63,701 bases of DNA, taken from Chloroflexi bacterium 13_1_40CM_65_17. GTDB taxonomy: Bacteria; Chloroflexota; Dormibacteria; Dormibacterales; Dormibacteraceae. Location of the stretch: the NCBI GenBank assembly GCA_001917815.1, contig MNES01000012.1, positions 1 through 63,701 on the forward strand, written 5' to 3'. Shown here in pieces: positions 8,814 through 17,520 of this stretch (positions are counted from its first letter, which is position 1; every line of letters begins with the position of its first letter). Under the pieces are notes generated by a model that saw nothing but the letters and a program-made list of their open reading frames with translations, was not told the DNA's origin and did no database searches. The position numbers and the translations under genes were made by a program.

Positions 8814-8840
8814 GGGAACGTTCCCATTGGGAACGTTCCC
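8814..8840. promoter_or_regulatory. Tandem LacI operators
   Basis: Two identical perfect palindromes GGGAACGTTCCC at 8814-8825 and 8829-8840, separated by ATT, so their centres are 15 bp apart. The first covers the predicted rightward transcription start. Their 10-bp core GGAACGTTCC is identical to the operator at 3517-3530. Confidence 0.88.
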
Positions 8841-8878
8841 AACGACAACGTCGAGGCTGGCCAGGGGAGTAGAGCTCT

Positions 8879-9874
8879 TTGCACGTCGGCTTGGTGGGAA
8901 CAGGCAGGATCGGCGCGTTTCATGCGCGCGGGCTCAGGGAGAGCCCCCTTGTCGATCGACTGACGGTCACAGACACCGATCAAGACCGCGCCGCGCGAGT
9001 GGCGGCATCGGTGCATGCGGAGCTGGCCGATTCTCCAGAAGCATTGGTCAACGCCGGTGTCGACGCGCTGGTGATCGCCGCCGCGACTCCCGCCCACGCG
9101 CCTTTGCTCAACCTCGCCGCCGACGCCCGGCTGCCGGCATTCTGTGAGAAGCCGATCGCGCTGGACCTGCCCGCGACAGATGACGTGATCGAGCACGTCC
9201 AGCGAGCGGGGACGTTGGTGCAGATCGGATTTCAGCGACGCTTCGACGCGGGCTATCGCGCCGCGCACGACGCAGTGCTCTCGGGAGCCGTAGGAGATGT
9301 CCAGGCGGTGCGACTCGCGTCCCACGATCCCAGCCCACCGCCCGAGGAGTACATCGCGGCGTCGGGTGGGATCTGGCGGGACCTGGCCATCCACGACTTC
9401 GACGTCGCGGCGTGGGTGCTCGGCCGGCCGATCGTCGAGGTGTACGCCGACGGCGAGGCCAACGCCGAGATGTTCGCCAGGCATGGCGACATCGACACCG
9501 CATGTGCCGTACTCAGGTTTGAGGGCGGCGTGCTGGGCGCCGTCACCGCCACGCGCAATGATCCCCGCGGCTACGACGTAAGGATGGAGGTCTTCGGCCT
9601 CAAGGACAGCGTGGCGGTGGGTTGGGACGACCGCACCCCCCTGCGATCGATCGAACCTGGTGTGCAGCCGCCACGCGCCGCCGGATACCGCGATTTCTTG
9701 GAGAGATTTGAGACGGCCTATCGCGTCGAGCTCCAGGAGTTCCTCGAAGCGGTTCGCGACCATCGCGAGAGCCCCTGCACGGTCACCGACGCGCGGCTTG
9801 CACTCGCGGTCGCGCTGGCCGCGGATCGTTCGCGCCACGAACACCGGCCCGTGCGCATCGAGGAGATCGGATGA
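8879..9874 (+). CDS. iolG: Inositol 2-dehydrogenase-like oxidoreductase
   Basis: A 331-residue Gfo/Idh/MocA enzyme, probably oxidising myo-inositol (or scyllo-inositol) to the 2-keto form with NAD+. GLVGTGRIGAFH near the N-terminus is the Rossmann motif, followed by FCEKPIALD, and GGIWRDLAIHDFD carries the Asp/His active-site motif typical of IolG. The start is TTG 8879, supported by GGGGAG at 8864-8869 ten bases upstream. It is the first gene of the rightward operon that also holds IolE-, IolD- and IolB-like genes, which supports the symbol; the substrate stereochemistry is not proven. Confidence 0.88.
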   Translation: MHVGLVGTGRIGAFHARGLRESPLVDRLTVTDTDQDRAARVAASVHAELADSPEALVNAGVDALVIAAATPAHAPLLNLAADARLPAFCEKPIALDLPATDDVIEHVQRAGTLVQIGFQRRFDAGYRAAHDAVLSGAVGDVQAVRLASHDPSPPPEEYIAASGGIWRDLAIHDFDVAAWVLGRPIVEVYADGEANAEMFARHGDIDTACAVLRFEGGVLGAVTATRNDPRGYDVRMEVFGLKDSVAVGWDDRTPLRSIEPGVQPPRAAGYRDFLERFETAYRVELQEFLEAVRDHRESPCTVTDARLALAVALAADRSRHEHRPVRIEEIG

Positions 9875-10779
9875 ACGGACACAGGGTGGCGGGCGCACCG
9901 ATCACATGGGGCGTCAGCGAGGTAGCCGGCTGGGGACATTCGATGCCGCCCGTCCGCGTCCTTGCAGAGATGAGCGCGATCGGCCTGACCGCGACCGAGC
10001 TCGGTCCTCCCGGCTACTTGCCGGCTGATGCAAAGACGCTTCGCGATCTTCTGGCCGCTCACCGTTTGCGGCTCGCGGCCGGCTTCCTGGCGGCCGTGCT
10101 CCACGAGCCCGGCCGGAGGGCTGATTCGCTTGCCGAGATCTCCGGAGTGGCGGCGACCCTGTCGGCGGCCGGAGCAGACACCCTTGTGCTGGCCGCGGCG
10201 CTGCAAGTGAAGGGGTACGACCGCCATCCCTCGATGTCGAACGCGGCCTGGAAGTCGCTTGCGGAATCGCTACGGTTCGCGGAAGAGATCGCATCCGAGC
10301 AGGGGCTGGGTTTGGCCTTTCATCCACACGCGGGCACCGCGGTCGAGAAATCGGAGGAGGTGAGCAAGCTCCTGGAGACGACGAATGTTCAGCTGTGTCT
10401 CGACACTGGCCATCTCTATCTCGGAGGCGTGGACCCGGCTCAGCTCGCGCGCGACGCCGGTGGGCGTGTGCGTCACGTCCACATGAAGGACGTCGACGCC
10501 GAGGTGGCAGAGCGCGTGCGAGCCGGCGATCTCAGCTATGGCGCCGCCGTGCGCGCCGGCCTCTACCGGCCGCTCGGCCAGGGAGATCTCGACCTGCGAT
10601 CCGTGCTCGATGAGCTGGACGGCTCCGGCTACGAAGGCTGGTACGTGCTCGAGCAGGACACGGCGCTGGATGCGGACCCGGCGCCGGGGGAGGGACCAAT
10701 CATTTCCGCCCGGCAGAGTCTCGAATTTTTCCGTGGGCTCCACGGTGTAGAACGCAAGCAACAGGAGGAAACAGCATGA
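9871..10779 (+). CDS. iolE: 2-keto-myo-inositol dehydratase-like TIM barrel
   Basis: A 302-residue xylose-isomerase-like TIM barrel resembling IolE, which converts 2-keto-myo-inositol to 3D-trihydroxycyclohexane-1,2-dione, the substrate of IolD encoded in the same operon. Landmarks are the N-terminal GAPITWGVSE, FHPHAGTAVE, LCLDTGHLYLGG and HVHMKDV, the last three supplying metal ligands. The ATG overlaps the upstream stop (ATGA at 9871). The symbol rests on family and context; a second relative is at 1433-2362. Confidence 0.85.
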   Translation: MNGHRVAGAPITWGVSEVAGWGHSMPPVRVLAEMSAIGLTATELGPPGYLPADAKTLRDLLAAHRLRLAAGFLAAVLHEPGRRADSLAEISGVAATLSAAGADTLVLAAALQVKGYDRHPSMSNAAWKSLAESLRFAEEIASEQGLGLAFHPHAGTAVEKSEEVSKLLETTNVQLCLDTGHLYLGGVDPAQLARDAGGRVRHVHMKDVDAEVAERVRAGDLSYGAAVRAGLYRPLGQGDLDLRSVLDELDGSGYEGWYVLEQDTALDADPAPGEGPIISARQSLEFFRGLHGVERKQQEETA

Positions 10780-11756
10780 GACGGATATTTGGGATCGCCG
10801 GCATCGCCGCCATGGTGGTCGCCGCGGCGTGCAACAGCGCGCCGACCACCAGCAGCAATACGCCGGCGAAGTCGGCCTACACCTTCTACATGGTCACACA
10901 CGGCGACAACGGCACCTTCTGGTCTGTCCTGCAGAAAGGCGAGAAGCAAGCGGCTGCCGACCTCGGCGTCACCGTCAACTACCAGGGCAGCAATAACGAC
11001 GACGCTCAGGAATGCCAGTTCATCAGCGCGGCCGTGACCGCCAAGCCGGACGGCCTCGCCGTGTCGCCGCACAGCCAGACGGTGCTCGATTGCGCGAAGC
11101 AGGCAGCCGCGGGCGGGCTGCCGCTCATCCTGATCAACAACTGTGGAGTCACCTCGAGCGGCCAGAGCTATATCGCGTACTCGGGCGCAATCACGTGTGT
11201 CGGTCAGCCAGAATCGGCGGCGGGCCAGCAGGCCGGCGCGCGCCTGAAGGCCGATGGCGGTAAGCACCTTCTCTGCGTGATCCACGAGGCCACGAGCACG
11301 AGCCTGCGCGACCGCTGCACCGGCGCCAAGGCGGGCTTTGCAGGCACCGAGACAGACCTCGTCCTCGACAACGCCAAGTCCAACGTCTCGTCGTCGACCG
11401 CAACGCTCCAGGCCAAGCTGAGCGCTGACACCACCATCGACTCCATCCTTGCCCTGGACCCAGACGTCGCCAAGAACATCGTCGAAGCGGCCGTGACCGG
11501 CGCGAGCTCCAAGGCGAAGATCGCGACCTTCGACCTGAGCGCGGGCGTCGTCGCCGACATCCAGAGCGGCAAGATCGACTTCGCCGTGGACCAGCAGCAG
11601 TACCTCCAGGGCTACCTGCCGGTCGTGTTCCTGAAGCTGTACAAGTCGAATGCCAACACTGTCGGGGGCTTCGACACGGTGAAGAGCGGTCCGGGCATCG
11701 TCGACAAGACCAACGCGTCCCAGGTGGCATCGTTGGCGGGTCAAGGCACCCGATAG
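10776..11756 (+). CDS. Sugar ABC transporter substrate-binding lipoprotein
   Basis: A 326-residue periplasmic-binding-protein-like (RbsB-type) receptor that captures the substrate outside the membrane. A lipoprotein signal with lipobox AAAC ends at Cys19, followed by a Ser/Thr-rich linker and two lobes (for example MVTHGDNGTFWSVLQKGEKQA). Start ATG overlaps the previous stop (ATGA). It is followed by a strong hairpin and then by permease and ATPase genes, so the three form one importer. The ligand is probably an inositol, by context. Confidence 0.9.
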   Translation: MRRIFGIAGIAAMVVAAACNSAPTTSSNTPAKSAYTFYMVTHGDNGTFWSVLQKGEKQAAADLGVTVNYQGSNNDDAQECQFISAAVTAKPDGLAVSPHSQTVLDCAKQAAAGGLPLILINNCGVTSSGQSYIAYSGAITCVGQPESAAGQQAGARLKADGGKHLLCVIHEATSTSLRDRCTGAKAGFAGTETDLVLDNAKSNVSSSTATLQAKLSADTTIDSILALDPDVAKNIVEAAVTGASSKAKIATFDLSAGVVADIQSGKIDFAVDQQQYLQGYLPVVFLKLYKSNANTVGGFDTVKSGPGIVDKTNASQVASLAGQGTR

Positions 11757-11765
11757 ACTGGCCTT

Positions 11766-11794
11766 CCTACCGGGCCGGACTCCGGCCCGGTAGG
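11766..11794 (+). other. Intercistronic hairpin after the binding-protein gene
   Basis: CCTACCGGGCCGG and CCGGCCCGGTAGG form a 13-bp perfect stem with a three-base loop (ACT). No T-run follows, so it is unlikely to be a full terminator. Its position just after a binding-protein gene suits an mRNA-stabilising or attenuating element that raises binding protein relative to permease. Confidence 0.7.
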
Positions 11795-11813
11795 GCCAAT
11801 ACGAATTGCAGCG

Positions 11814-12899
11814 ATGAGTGTGGCCAGCCAACCAGTCCCGGCACCGGCCCCATCGGCGAAGGAAGCCGGCGCGGACGAACGCACCGGCGGCGTGCGCCTC
11901 ATCGTTCGTTTGCTGCAGCGTCCGGAGTTGGGCGCGCTCCTGGGCGCGATGGCGGTTTACGCGCTGTTTGCGACCGTCGATGCCACCCCTGGCCACAGGT
12001 TCTCCTCGATTGCGGGGATGCAGAACTGGACCGACGTGGCATCGAGCTACGGGATCATGGCCGTCGCGGTCGCGCTCCTCATGATCGGCGGGGAGTTCGA
12101 CCTGTCCGCCGGCGTGATGACGGGGACGAGCGGCCTATTGCTCGGGATGATGATCACGCGCTACCAGCTCAACGTGTGGGTGGGGATCGTGGTCGTGCTC
12201 GTCTTCGCCGCCGTGATCGGAGCGATGAACGGCCTCCTCGTCATCCGGACCAAGCTGCCCAGCTTCATCATCACGCTGGCGACATTCTTCGTCCTGAGAG
12301 GTGTCGATGTGGGCGTGACAAAACTGCTCACCAATACCGTCCGGTTCGATGTTTCCGACCACGCACCGGGTTTCGCGAGCGCGCAGGCAATCCTTGGCAG
12401 CACCTTCCTGGCCCCATACAACTTCCAGGACGCCGTGCTGTGGTGGATCGCAATCACCATCATCGCGACCTGGGTGCTGACGCAGACAACATTCGGAAAC
12501 TGGATCTTCGCGGTCGGGGGCGATGCCAACGCCGCGCGTGCAGTCGGCGTCCCCGTGGTGCGGACCAAGATCATCCTTTTCATGGTCACCGCCATGTCCG
12601 CCGGCCTGGTCGGAATCATGGTGGCGCTCCGTTTCAAGGGCATCCAGTCAGGCCAGGGCGTGGGCCAGGAGTTCTTCTACATCATCGCCGCCGTGGTCGG
12701 CGGCTGCCTTTTGACCGGCGGCTATGGCTCGGCGATCGGAGCGTCCATCGGCGCGCTGATCATCGGGTTTGCTCAGATCGGCATCATCTTCGCCGGCTGG
12801 GAATCCGACTGGTACTACACCTTCCTGGGTGTGATCCTTTTCCTGGCGGTGGGCGTGAACACAGTTGTGAGACGGCGTGCCTCGAGCGCGCGGCGTTGA
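11814..12899 (+). CDS. Sugar ABC transporter permease, RbsC-like
   Basis: A 361-residue membrane permease of the RbsC/XylH family with about ten transmembrane segments starting near residue 38. The conserved [13 protein letters not shown] and the loop with [15 protein letters not shown], which contacts the ATPase, are visible. A charged, Pro/Ala-rich N-terminal tail of 30 residues precedes TM1. It follows the binding protein after a 57-base gap containing a hairpin and precedes the ATPase. It forms the channel of the importer. Confidence 0.93.
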   Translation: MSVASQPVPAPAPSAKEAGADERTGGVRLIVRLLQRPELGALLGAMAVYALFATVDATPGHRFSSIAGMQNWTDVASSYGIMAVAVALLMIGGEFDLSAGVMTGTSGLLLGMMITRYQLNVWVGIVVVLVFAAVIGAMNGLLVIRTKLPSFIITLATFFVLRGVDVGVTKLLTNTVRFDVSDHAPGFASAQAILGSTFLAPYNFQDAVLWWIAITIIATWVLTQTTFGNWIFAVGGDANAARAVGVPVVRTKIILFMVTAMSAGLVGIMVALRFKGIQSGQGVGQEFFYIIAAVVGGCLLTGGYGSAIGASIGALIIGFAQIGIIFAGWESDWYYTFLGVILFLAVGVNTVVRRRASSARR

Positions 12900-12909
12900 C
12901 GGTAGAGCA

Positions 12910-13767
12910 ATGAACGATTCGAAGAAGGTCATCCCGCTTCTCGAGGTGCGGAATGTCAGCAAGTACTTCGGCAGCGTGATCGCGCTGCGCGACATCTCGA
13001 TGCAGGTCAACGGCGGCGAGGTGACCTGCGTGCTCGGCGACAACGGCGCCGGCAAGTCGACACTGATCAAGATCCTCTCAGGCGTGCATCCGCACGACGA
13101 CGGCGAGCTTCTCGTCGAAGGGCACAGCGTGCACTTCGGCGGGCCGCGTGACGCGCGCGCGGCGGGCATCTCGGTCGTGTTCCAGGACCTGGCCACTGTC
13201 CCTCTGATGTCCATCTGGCGCAACTTCTTCCTCGGTTCCGAGCCGACCCTCGGCATCGGACCCGCCCGCAGGCTCGACATCGGGTTCGCGAAAAAGGTGA
13301 TGCGCGAGGAGATGGGCAAGATGGGCATCGACGTGCGCGACCCGAACCAGCCCGTGGGCACGCTTTCCGGCGGCGAGCGCCAGGCGGTCGCGATCGCGCG
13401 CGCCGTGTACTTCGGCGCGAAGGTCCTCATCCTCGACGAGCCGACCTCGGCGCTCGGCGTCCGCCAGTCGGGCATCGTGCTCAAGTACGTCGTCCAGGCG
13501 CGCGAGCGTGGCCTGGGCGTGATCTTCATCACGCACAATCCGCATCATGCGTTTCCGGTCGGCGACAGGTTCGTGCTTCTCAATCGCGGCCGGCTGATGG
13601 GCAGCTTCGCCAAGAGCGAGACGACGCTGGCGGAGCTGACGCAGATGATGGCGGGAGGCGAGGAGCTGGAGCGGCTGTCCAAGGAGCTGGAGAAGATGGC
13701 CACCGAGCCCGAGCTCGAACAGGTCGCCCGCGAGCTGGCGCAGGAAGCCGGCGGCAAGCCGGGGTGA
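12910..13767 (+). CDS. Sugar ABC transporter ATP-binding protein, single domain
   Basis: A 285-residue ATPase powering the importer. Walker [10 protein letters not shown] is at residues 44-52, the signature LSGGERQ at about 154, and Walker [12 protein letters not shown] just after. RbsA-type sugar ATPases usually have two ATPase domains of about 500 residues; this one has one, so it probably dimerises. The C-terminal 40 residues are a charged, probably helical extension. ATG 12910 is preferred over an in-frame upstream GTG/ATG that overlaps the permease. Confidence 0.93.
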   Translation: MNDSKKVIPLLEVRNVSKYFGSVIALRDISMQVNGGEVTCVLGDNGAGKSTLIKILSGVHPHDDGELLVEGHSVHFGGPRDARAAGISVVFQDLATVPLMSIWRNFFLGSEPTLGIGPARRLDIGFAKKVMREEMGKMGIDVRDPNQPVGTLSGGERQAVAIARAVYFGAKVLILDEPTSALGVRQSGIVLKYVVQARERGLGVIFITHNPHHAFPVGDRFVLLNRGRLMGSFAKSETTLAELTQMMAGGEELERLSKELEKMATEPELEQVARELAQEAGGKPG

Positions 13768-15644
13768 AGGCACTCCGGCTCACCATGGCGCAAGCCCTGG
13801 TGCGATTCCTAGCCGCCCAGCATGTAGAGCGGGACGGCGTCGAGCACCGCTTCATCGAGGGCTGCTTCGGAATCTTCGGCCACGGCAACGTCACAGGCGT
13901 CGGCCAGGCTCTTGCCGAGCATCCGGAGCTGTTGACCTACTACCAGGCGCGCAACGAGCAGGCGATGGTGCACACTGCCGCCGGTTTCGCGAAGATGCGC
14001 AACCGCCTCGCGACGCTTGCGTGCACGACATCGATCGGCCCCGGTGCGACCAACATGCTCACTGGTGCGGCGGCCGCCACCATCAACAGGCTGCCGGTGT
14101 TGCTGCTGCCCGGCGACGTGTTCGCGTCGAGGCGCCCTGACCCCGTGCTGCAGCAGCTCGAGACTCCGTGGCGCGGCGACCTCAGCGTCAACGATTGCTT
14201 CCAACCTGTGTGCCGCTACTGGGACCGCATCACACGAGCGGAGCAGTTGATCCCGGCGGCGCTCCAGGCGATGCGGGTTCTAGTCAATCCGGCCGAGACG
14301 GGCGCCGTGATGCTTTCGCTGCCGCAGGACGTGCAGGCCGAGGCGTTCGACTATCCGTCCGCCTTCTTCGATCGCCGTGTCTGGCCGATCGGCCGGCCGC
14401 TGCCGGATGGCGCCGCGCTCGATCGAGCGACCGATGCCATCCGGGCCGCACGCAGGCCGTTGATCGTGGCCGGCGGCGGAGTCATCTATTCGGAGGCGAC
14501 GGCGGCCCTCGATGCATTCGCGCGCCGCACGGGAATCCCCGTCGGCGAGACGCAGGCGGGCAAGGGCTCGCTGGCCTTCGACCATCCGCAGGCCGTCGGT
14601 GCCATCGGCGCCACCGGCACGATGGCGGCGAACCGGCTGGCCGCGGAGGCTGACGTCGTGATCGGCATCGGCACCCGCTACAGCGATTTCACGACCGCGT
14701 CCAAAACCGCATTCCAGGCCGCGGAGGTTCGTTTCGTCAACATCAACATCTCCGACTTCGACGCCCACAAGCTCGCGGCGCTCGCGCTCACCGGCGACGC
14801 GCGCGTGACGCTCGAAGCGCTCGACAAGGCATTGGTGGGTTGGGCCGTCGACCCTGAATACCGCCGCCAGACCGAGCAGCTGCGCGCCGACTGGGACCGC
14901 GAGGTGAGCCGGCTCTATCACCTCGGACACGGTCCCCTGCCGGCGCAGTCCGAGGTCATCGGCGCAGTCAATGAGCTGTCCGGGCCCCACGACGTGGTCG
15001 TTTGCGCGGCGGGATCGATGCCCGGCGACCTCCACAAGCTCTGGCGCACCCGAGACCCCAAGGGCTACCACGTCGAGTACGGCTACTCGACGATGGGCTA
15101 CGAGATCGCCGGCGGCCTGGGCGTGAAGCTGGCCGCTCCCGAGCGTGAGGTCTACGTCATGGTCGGTGACGGCTCGTACCTGATGATGGCCCAAGAGCTG
15201 GTCACGTCGATACAGGAGGACCTGAAGCTCACGGTGGTCCTCGTCGACAACCAGGGCTTCGCCTCCATCGGTGCCCTGTCGCGGTCGAAGGGCACCGCCG
15301 GTTTCGGAACCAGGTATCGCCATCGGAAAGATGGCTCGATAGGCGACGACTCTGGCACGCATGAGGCCGACCCGCTGCCAGTCGACCTTGCGCTGAACGC
15401 CCAGGGCCTTGGTGCGCATGTTTTCCGCGCTCGCACGGTCGACGAGCTTCGCGACGCGCTCGTCGCCGCGAAAGCGATCGATCGCACAGTGGTGATCCAC
15501 GTGCCGGCCGACCGCTACGAGAGCGTGCCGGATTACCAGAGCTGGTGGGACGTGCCGGTCGCGGAGGTGTCCGAGAGCGACGCGGTGCGGAAGGCTCGAG
15601 AGGATCACGAGCGCGGCAGCGCACGGAGGCGCTGGCTCCTGTGA
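13764..15644 (+). CDS. iolD: 3D-(3,5/4)-trihydroxycyclohexane-1,2-dione acylhydrolase
   Basis: A 626-residue thiamine-diphosphate enzyme that opens the cyclitol ring to 5-deoxy-glucuronate. Glu65 in ARNEQAMVH is the cofactor-activating glutamate and GDGS at 468-471, followed by an Asn about 27 residues later, is the ThDP/metal motif. The length fits IolD. GTG 13764 overlaps the ATPase stop (GTGA). Together with the IolG-, IolE- and IolB-like genes it gives consecutive steps of inositol degradation. Confidence 0.95.
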   Translation: MKALRLTMAQALVRFLAAQHVERDGVEHRFIEGCFGIFGHGNVTGVGQALAEHPELLTYYQARNEQAMVHTAAGFAKMRNRLATLACTTSIGPGATNMLTGAAAATINRLPVLLLPGDVFASRRPDPVLQQLETPWRGDLSVNDCFQPVCRYWDRITRAEQLIPAALQAMRVLVNPAETGAVMLSLPQDVQAEAFDYPSAFFDRRVWPIGRPLPDGAALDRATDAIRAARRPLIVAGGGVIYSEATAALDAFARRTGIPVGETQAGKGSLAFDHPQAVGAIGATGTMAANRLAAEADVVIGIGTRYSDFTTASKTAFQAAEVRFVNINISDFDAHKLAALALTGDARVTLEALDKALVGWAVDPEYRRQTEQLRADWDREVSRLYHLGHGPLPAQSEVIGAVNELSGPHDVVVCAAGSMPGDLHKLWRTRDPKGYHVEYGYSTMGYEIAGGLGVKLAAPEREVYVMVGDGSYLMMAQELVTSIQEDLKLTVVLVDNQGFASIGALSRSKGTAGFGTRYRHRKDGSIGDDSGTHEADPLPVDLALNAQGLGAHVFRARTVDELRDALVAAKAIDRTVVIHVPADRYESVPDYQSWWDVPVAEVSESDAVRKAREDHERGSARRRWLL

Positions 15645-16450
15645 GCGATAGCAAGCTCCTCGTGAGGAGCTTTCCCGAACCCCGCTCCGACGGTCAGCTG
15701 ATCTCGGTGACGCCGAGGTCGGCCGGATGGGGTTACGTTGGCTTCGAGGTATACCGGCTCGTCCGGGGCACGCCGCTGGACTGGACCAGTCCCGGCCACG
15801 AGGTCTGCGCCGTCATCCTGTCGGGTCGAGCGGATCTTTCGTACGGTCGCGATGAATGGCCCGAGCTCGGCGGGCGATCGACGGTTTTCGACGGAGTGGG
15901 GGACTCGGTCTATGCGCCGCCTGGCGGCACTCTGAAGGTGTCCGCCGTGACCGACGCTTGCGAGGTCGCGCTGTGCTGGGCGCCGGCAAAGCGGGGCGCC
16001 GACCCCATCGCGATTCGAGGGGCGGACGTGAAGGTGCTCAAGCGCGGATCGGGCGGGATCGAGCGGACGATCCACAACATCCTGATGGAAGACCGGCCGG
16101 CCGAGTCCCTGCTCGTGACCGAGGTCCTCACGCCCGGCGGCAACTGGTCCAGCTACCCTCCCCACAAGCACGACACGGACGATCCGCCGCGCGAGACGTA
16201 CCTAGAGGAAACGTATTACCACCGCATGAAGCGGCCGGAGGGCTTCGCGGTGCAGCTCGTCTACACCGACGATCGATCGGTTGACGAGGCGATTCGGGTC
16301 GGCGACGGCGACGTGGTGCTGGTCCCACACGGCTACCACCCGGTCGTTGCCGCCCCCGGGTACGACCTCTACTACTTGAATGTGATGGCGGGGCCGACCC
16401 GGCGCTGGCTGGTCACCACCGACCCCGATCACCGCTGGCAGCTGGACTAG
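15641..16450 (+). CDS. iolB: 5-deoxy-glucuronate isomerase
   Basis: A 269-residue cupin isomerase that converts 5-deoxy-glucuronate to 2-deoxy-5-keto-gluconate. Metal ligands are visible as His175 and His177 in PPHKHD, Glu189/190 in YLEETYY, and a His in VPHGYHPV. GTG 15641 overlaps the iolD stop (GTGA); a longer frame upstream is antisense-like and Arg-rich and was rejected. It is the last gene of the operon and ends convergently to the DUF4260 gene. Confidence 0.94.
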   Translation: MSDSKLLVRSFPEPRSDGQLISVTPRSAGWGYVGFEVYRLVRGTPLDWTSPGHEVCAVILSGRADLSYGRDEWPELGGRSTVFDGVGDSVYAPPGGTLKVSAVTDACEVALCWAPAKRGADPIAIRGADVKVLKRGSGGIERTIHNILMEDRPAESLLVTEVLTPGGNWSSYPPHKHDTDDPPRETYLEETYYHRMKRPEGFAVQLVYTDDRSVDEAIRVGDGDVVLVPHGYHPVVAAPGYDLYYLNVMAGPTRRWLVTTDPDHRWQLD

Positions 16451-16455
16451 CGCGT

Positions 16456-16809
16456 TTACGAGCGCTGGAATCCCTCGGGGCTTCGCAGCCCGAAGCCCAG
16501 GCTCCGGTCGAATGCGATGTGCGCGACCCAGGCGAGGCCTCCCGCCAGCCAGCCGGGTGATGTGAGCAGGAGCGAGACCGCGACGAGGAGACCGGGTGCC
16601 CAAAAACGATGCACCGCGTTGTACAGCGGTACCGTGCGGGGGTTGATCTGGCCGCGAGCGAGGCCTGGGGCCGCGCCGGCCAGGAGGGCCAGATCCGGCG
16701 CGATCGCCAGCACGACCAGCTGCCACCAGCCGGCATGCTGGGTCAGGACGGTGGTTAAGGCCAACCCCGCCGAGAGCAAACCCAAGAGCAGATAAGCCGG
16801 TCTTTTCAC
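16456..16809 (-). CDS. DUF4260 family small membrane protein
   Basis: A 117-residue protein with three or four hydrophobic segments. The C-terminal WVAHIAFDRSLGFGLRSPEGF is the family hallmark of DUF4260. No function is known. Start is GTG 16809. It is divergent from the response regulator gene, and an AT-rich TATATA element at 16838-16843 lies between them. Confidence 0.85.
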   Translation of the reverse strand: MKRPAYLLLGLLSAGLALTTVLTQHAGWWQLVVLAIAPDLALLAGAAPGLARGQINPRTVPLYNAVHRFWAPGLLVAVSLLLTSPGWLAGGLAWVAHIAFDRSLGFGLRSPEGFQRS

Positions 16810-16835
16810 GCTCTTATGAAATCCTCATCGCAGTC

Positions 16836-16845
16836 TTATATATCC
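16836..16845. promoter_or_regulatory. AT-rich divergent promoter element
   Basis: CTTATATATC is the only AT-rich island in the divergent gap. On the plus strand a TATATA-type -10 would sit about ten bases before the GTG start of the response regulator, implying a short or absent leader. On the minus strand the same bases could serve the DUF4260 gene. No good -35 is visible. Confidence 0.4.
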
Positions 16846-16851
16846 GTGGTC

Positions 16852-17520
16852 GTGACTCGCTCCCTGATTCTGGTCGTCGAGGACGACGCACGGCTCGCCG
16901 CCACCCTCGAGCGGGTGCTGGCCGCGGAGGGCCACGACGTCTCGGTGGCCGGCGATGGCACAGAAGCCCTCCGCCGAGCGCGCGAGCGCCCGCCTGACCT
17001 CGTGATCCTCGACGTGATGCTGCCGGGCCTGGACGGCATCGCCGTGTGCCGCCGCCTGCGGGCTACCGCAATATTTCCGATCCTCATGCTCACCGCGCTG
17101 GGCGGGACCGAGGAACGAGTTCGCGGGCTGGACAGCGGCGCTGACGACTACCTGGTCAAGCCGTTCGCGTACCAGGAGCTGCTCGCGCGGGTCCGCGCGC
17201 TCCTTCGCCGGACGCTGCCTTCGGACCACCTGCGCTTCGCGGATGTCGTCCTGGACGTGGCCAACCGCGACGCGTGGCGCGGTACGCGGTCGCTTGCGTT
17301 GACGCACACCGAGTTCGCGCTTCTCGAGCACTTCGTTCGCCATCCGCGCCAGGTGCTGACCCGAGAACAGCTTCTGGACGCGGTCTGGGCAGGCGAGCCG
17401 GAGAGCGACAACGTGGTTGCCGTGTACGTCGGCTATGTGCGCCAGAAGCTCGAGGAGGCAGGCGAGCCCCGGCTCGTCCACACCGTGCGCGGCTCCGGTT
17501 ACACCTTGAGGGAAGGCTAG
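16852..17520 (+). CDS. OmpR-family response regulator
   Basis: A 222-residue two-component regulator with a receiver domain (VVEDD acidic pocket, phospho-acceptor Asp in VILDVMLPGLDG, Lys in DDYLVKPF) and a C-terminal winged helix (LTHTEFALLEHFVRHPRQVLTREQL, VRGSGYTLRE). I prefer GTG 16852, right after the TATATA box; an ATG at 16816 lies upstream of that box. It ends at the base before the kinase ATG, so the pair is coupled. The target is unknown. Confidence 0.93.
   Translation: MTRSLILVVEDDARLAATLERVLAAEGHDVSVAGDGTEALRRARERPPDLVILDVMLPGLDGIAVCRRLRATAIFPILMLTALGGTEERVRGLDSGADDYLVKPFAYQELLARVRALLRRTLPSDHLRFADVVLDVANRDAWRGTRSLALTHTEFALLEHFVRHPRQVLTREQLLDAVWAGEPESDNVVAVYVGYVRQKLEEAGEPRLVHTVRGSGYTLREG

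Noticed and set aside
10629-11996. Long open frame (455 codons) on the minus strand across the binding-protein gene
   Set aside because: It is fully antisense to a clear lipoprotein gene, is rich in Arg/Gly/Ala as expected of a GC-rich shadow frame, and has no recognisable domain.
14280-15608. 442-codon minus-strand open frame inside iolD
   Set aside because: Antisense to a well-conserved ThDP enzyme; composition and lack of motifs mark it as a shadow.
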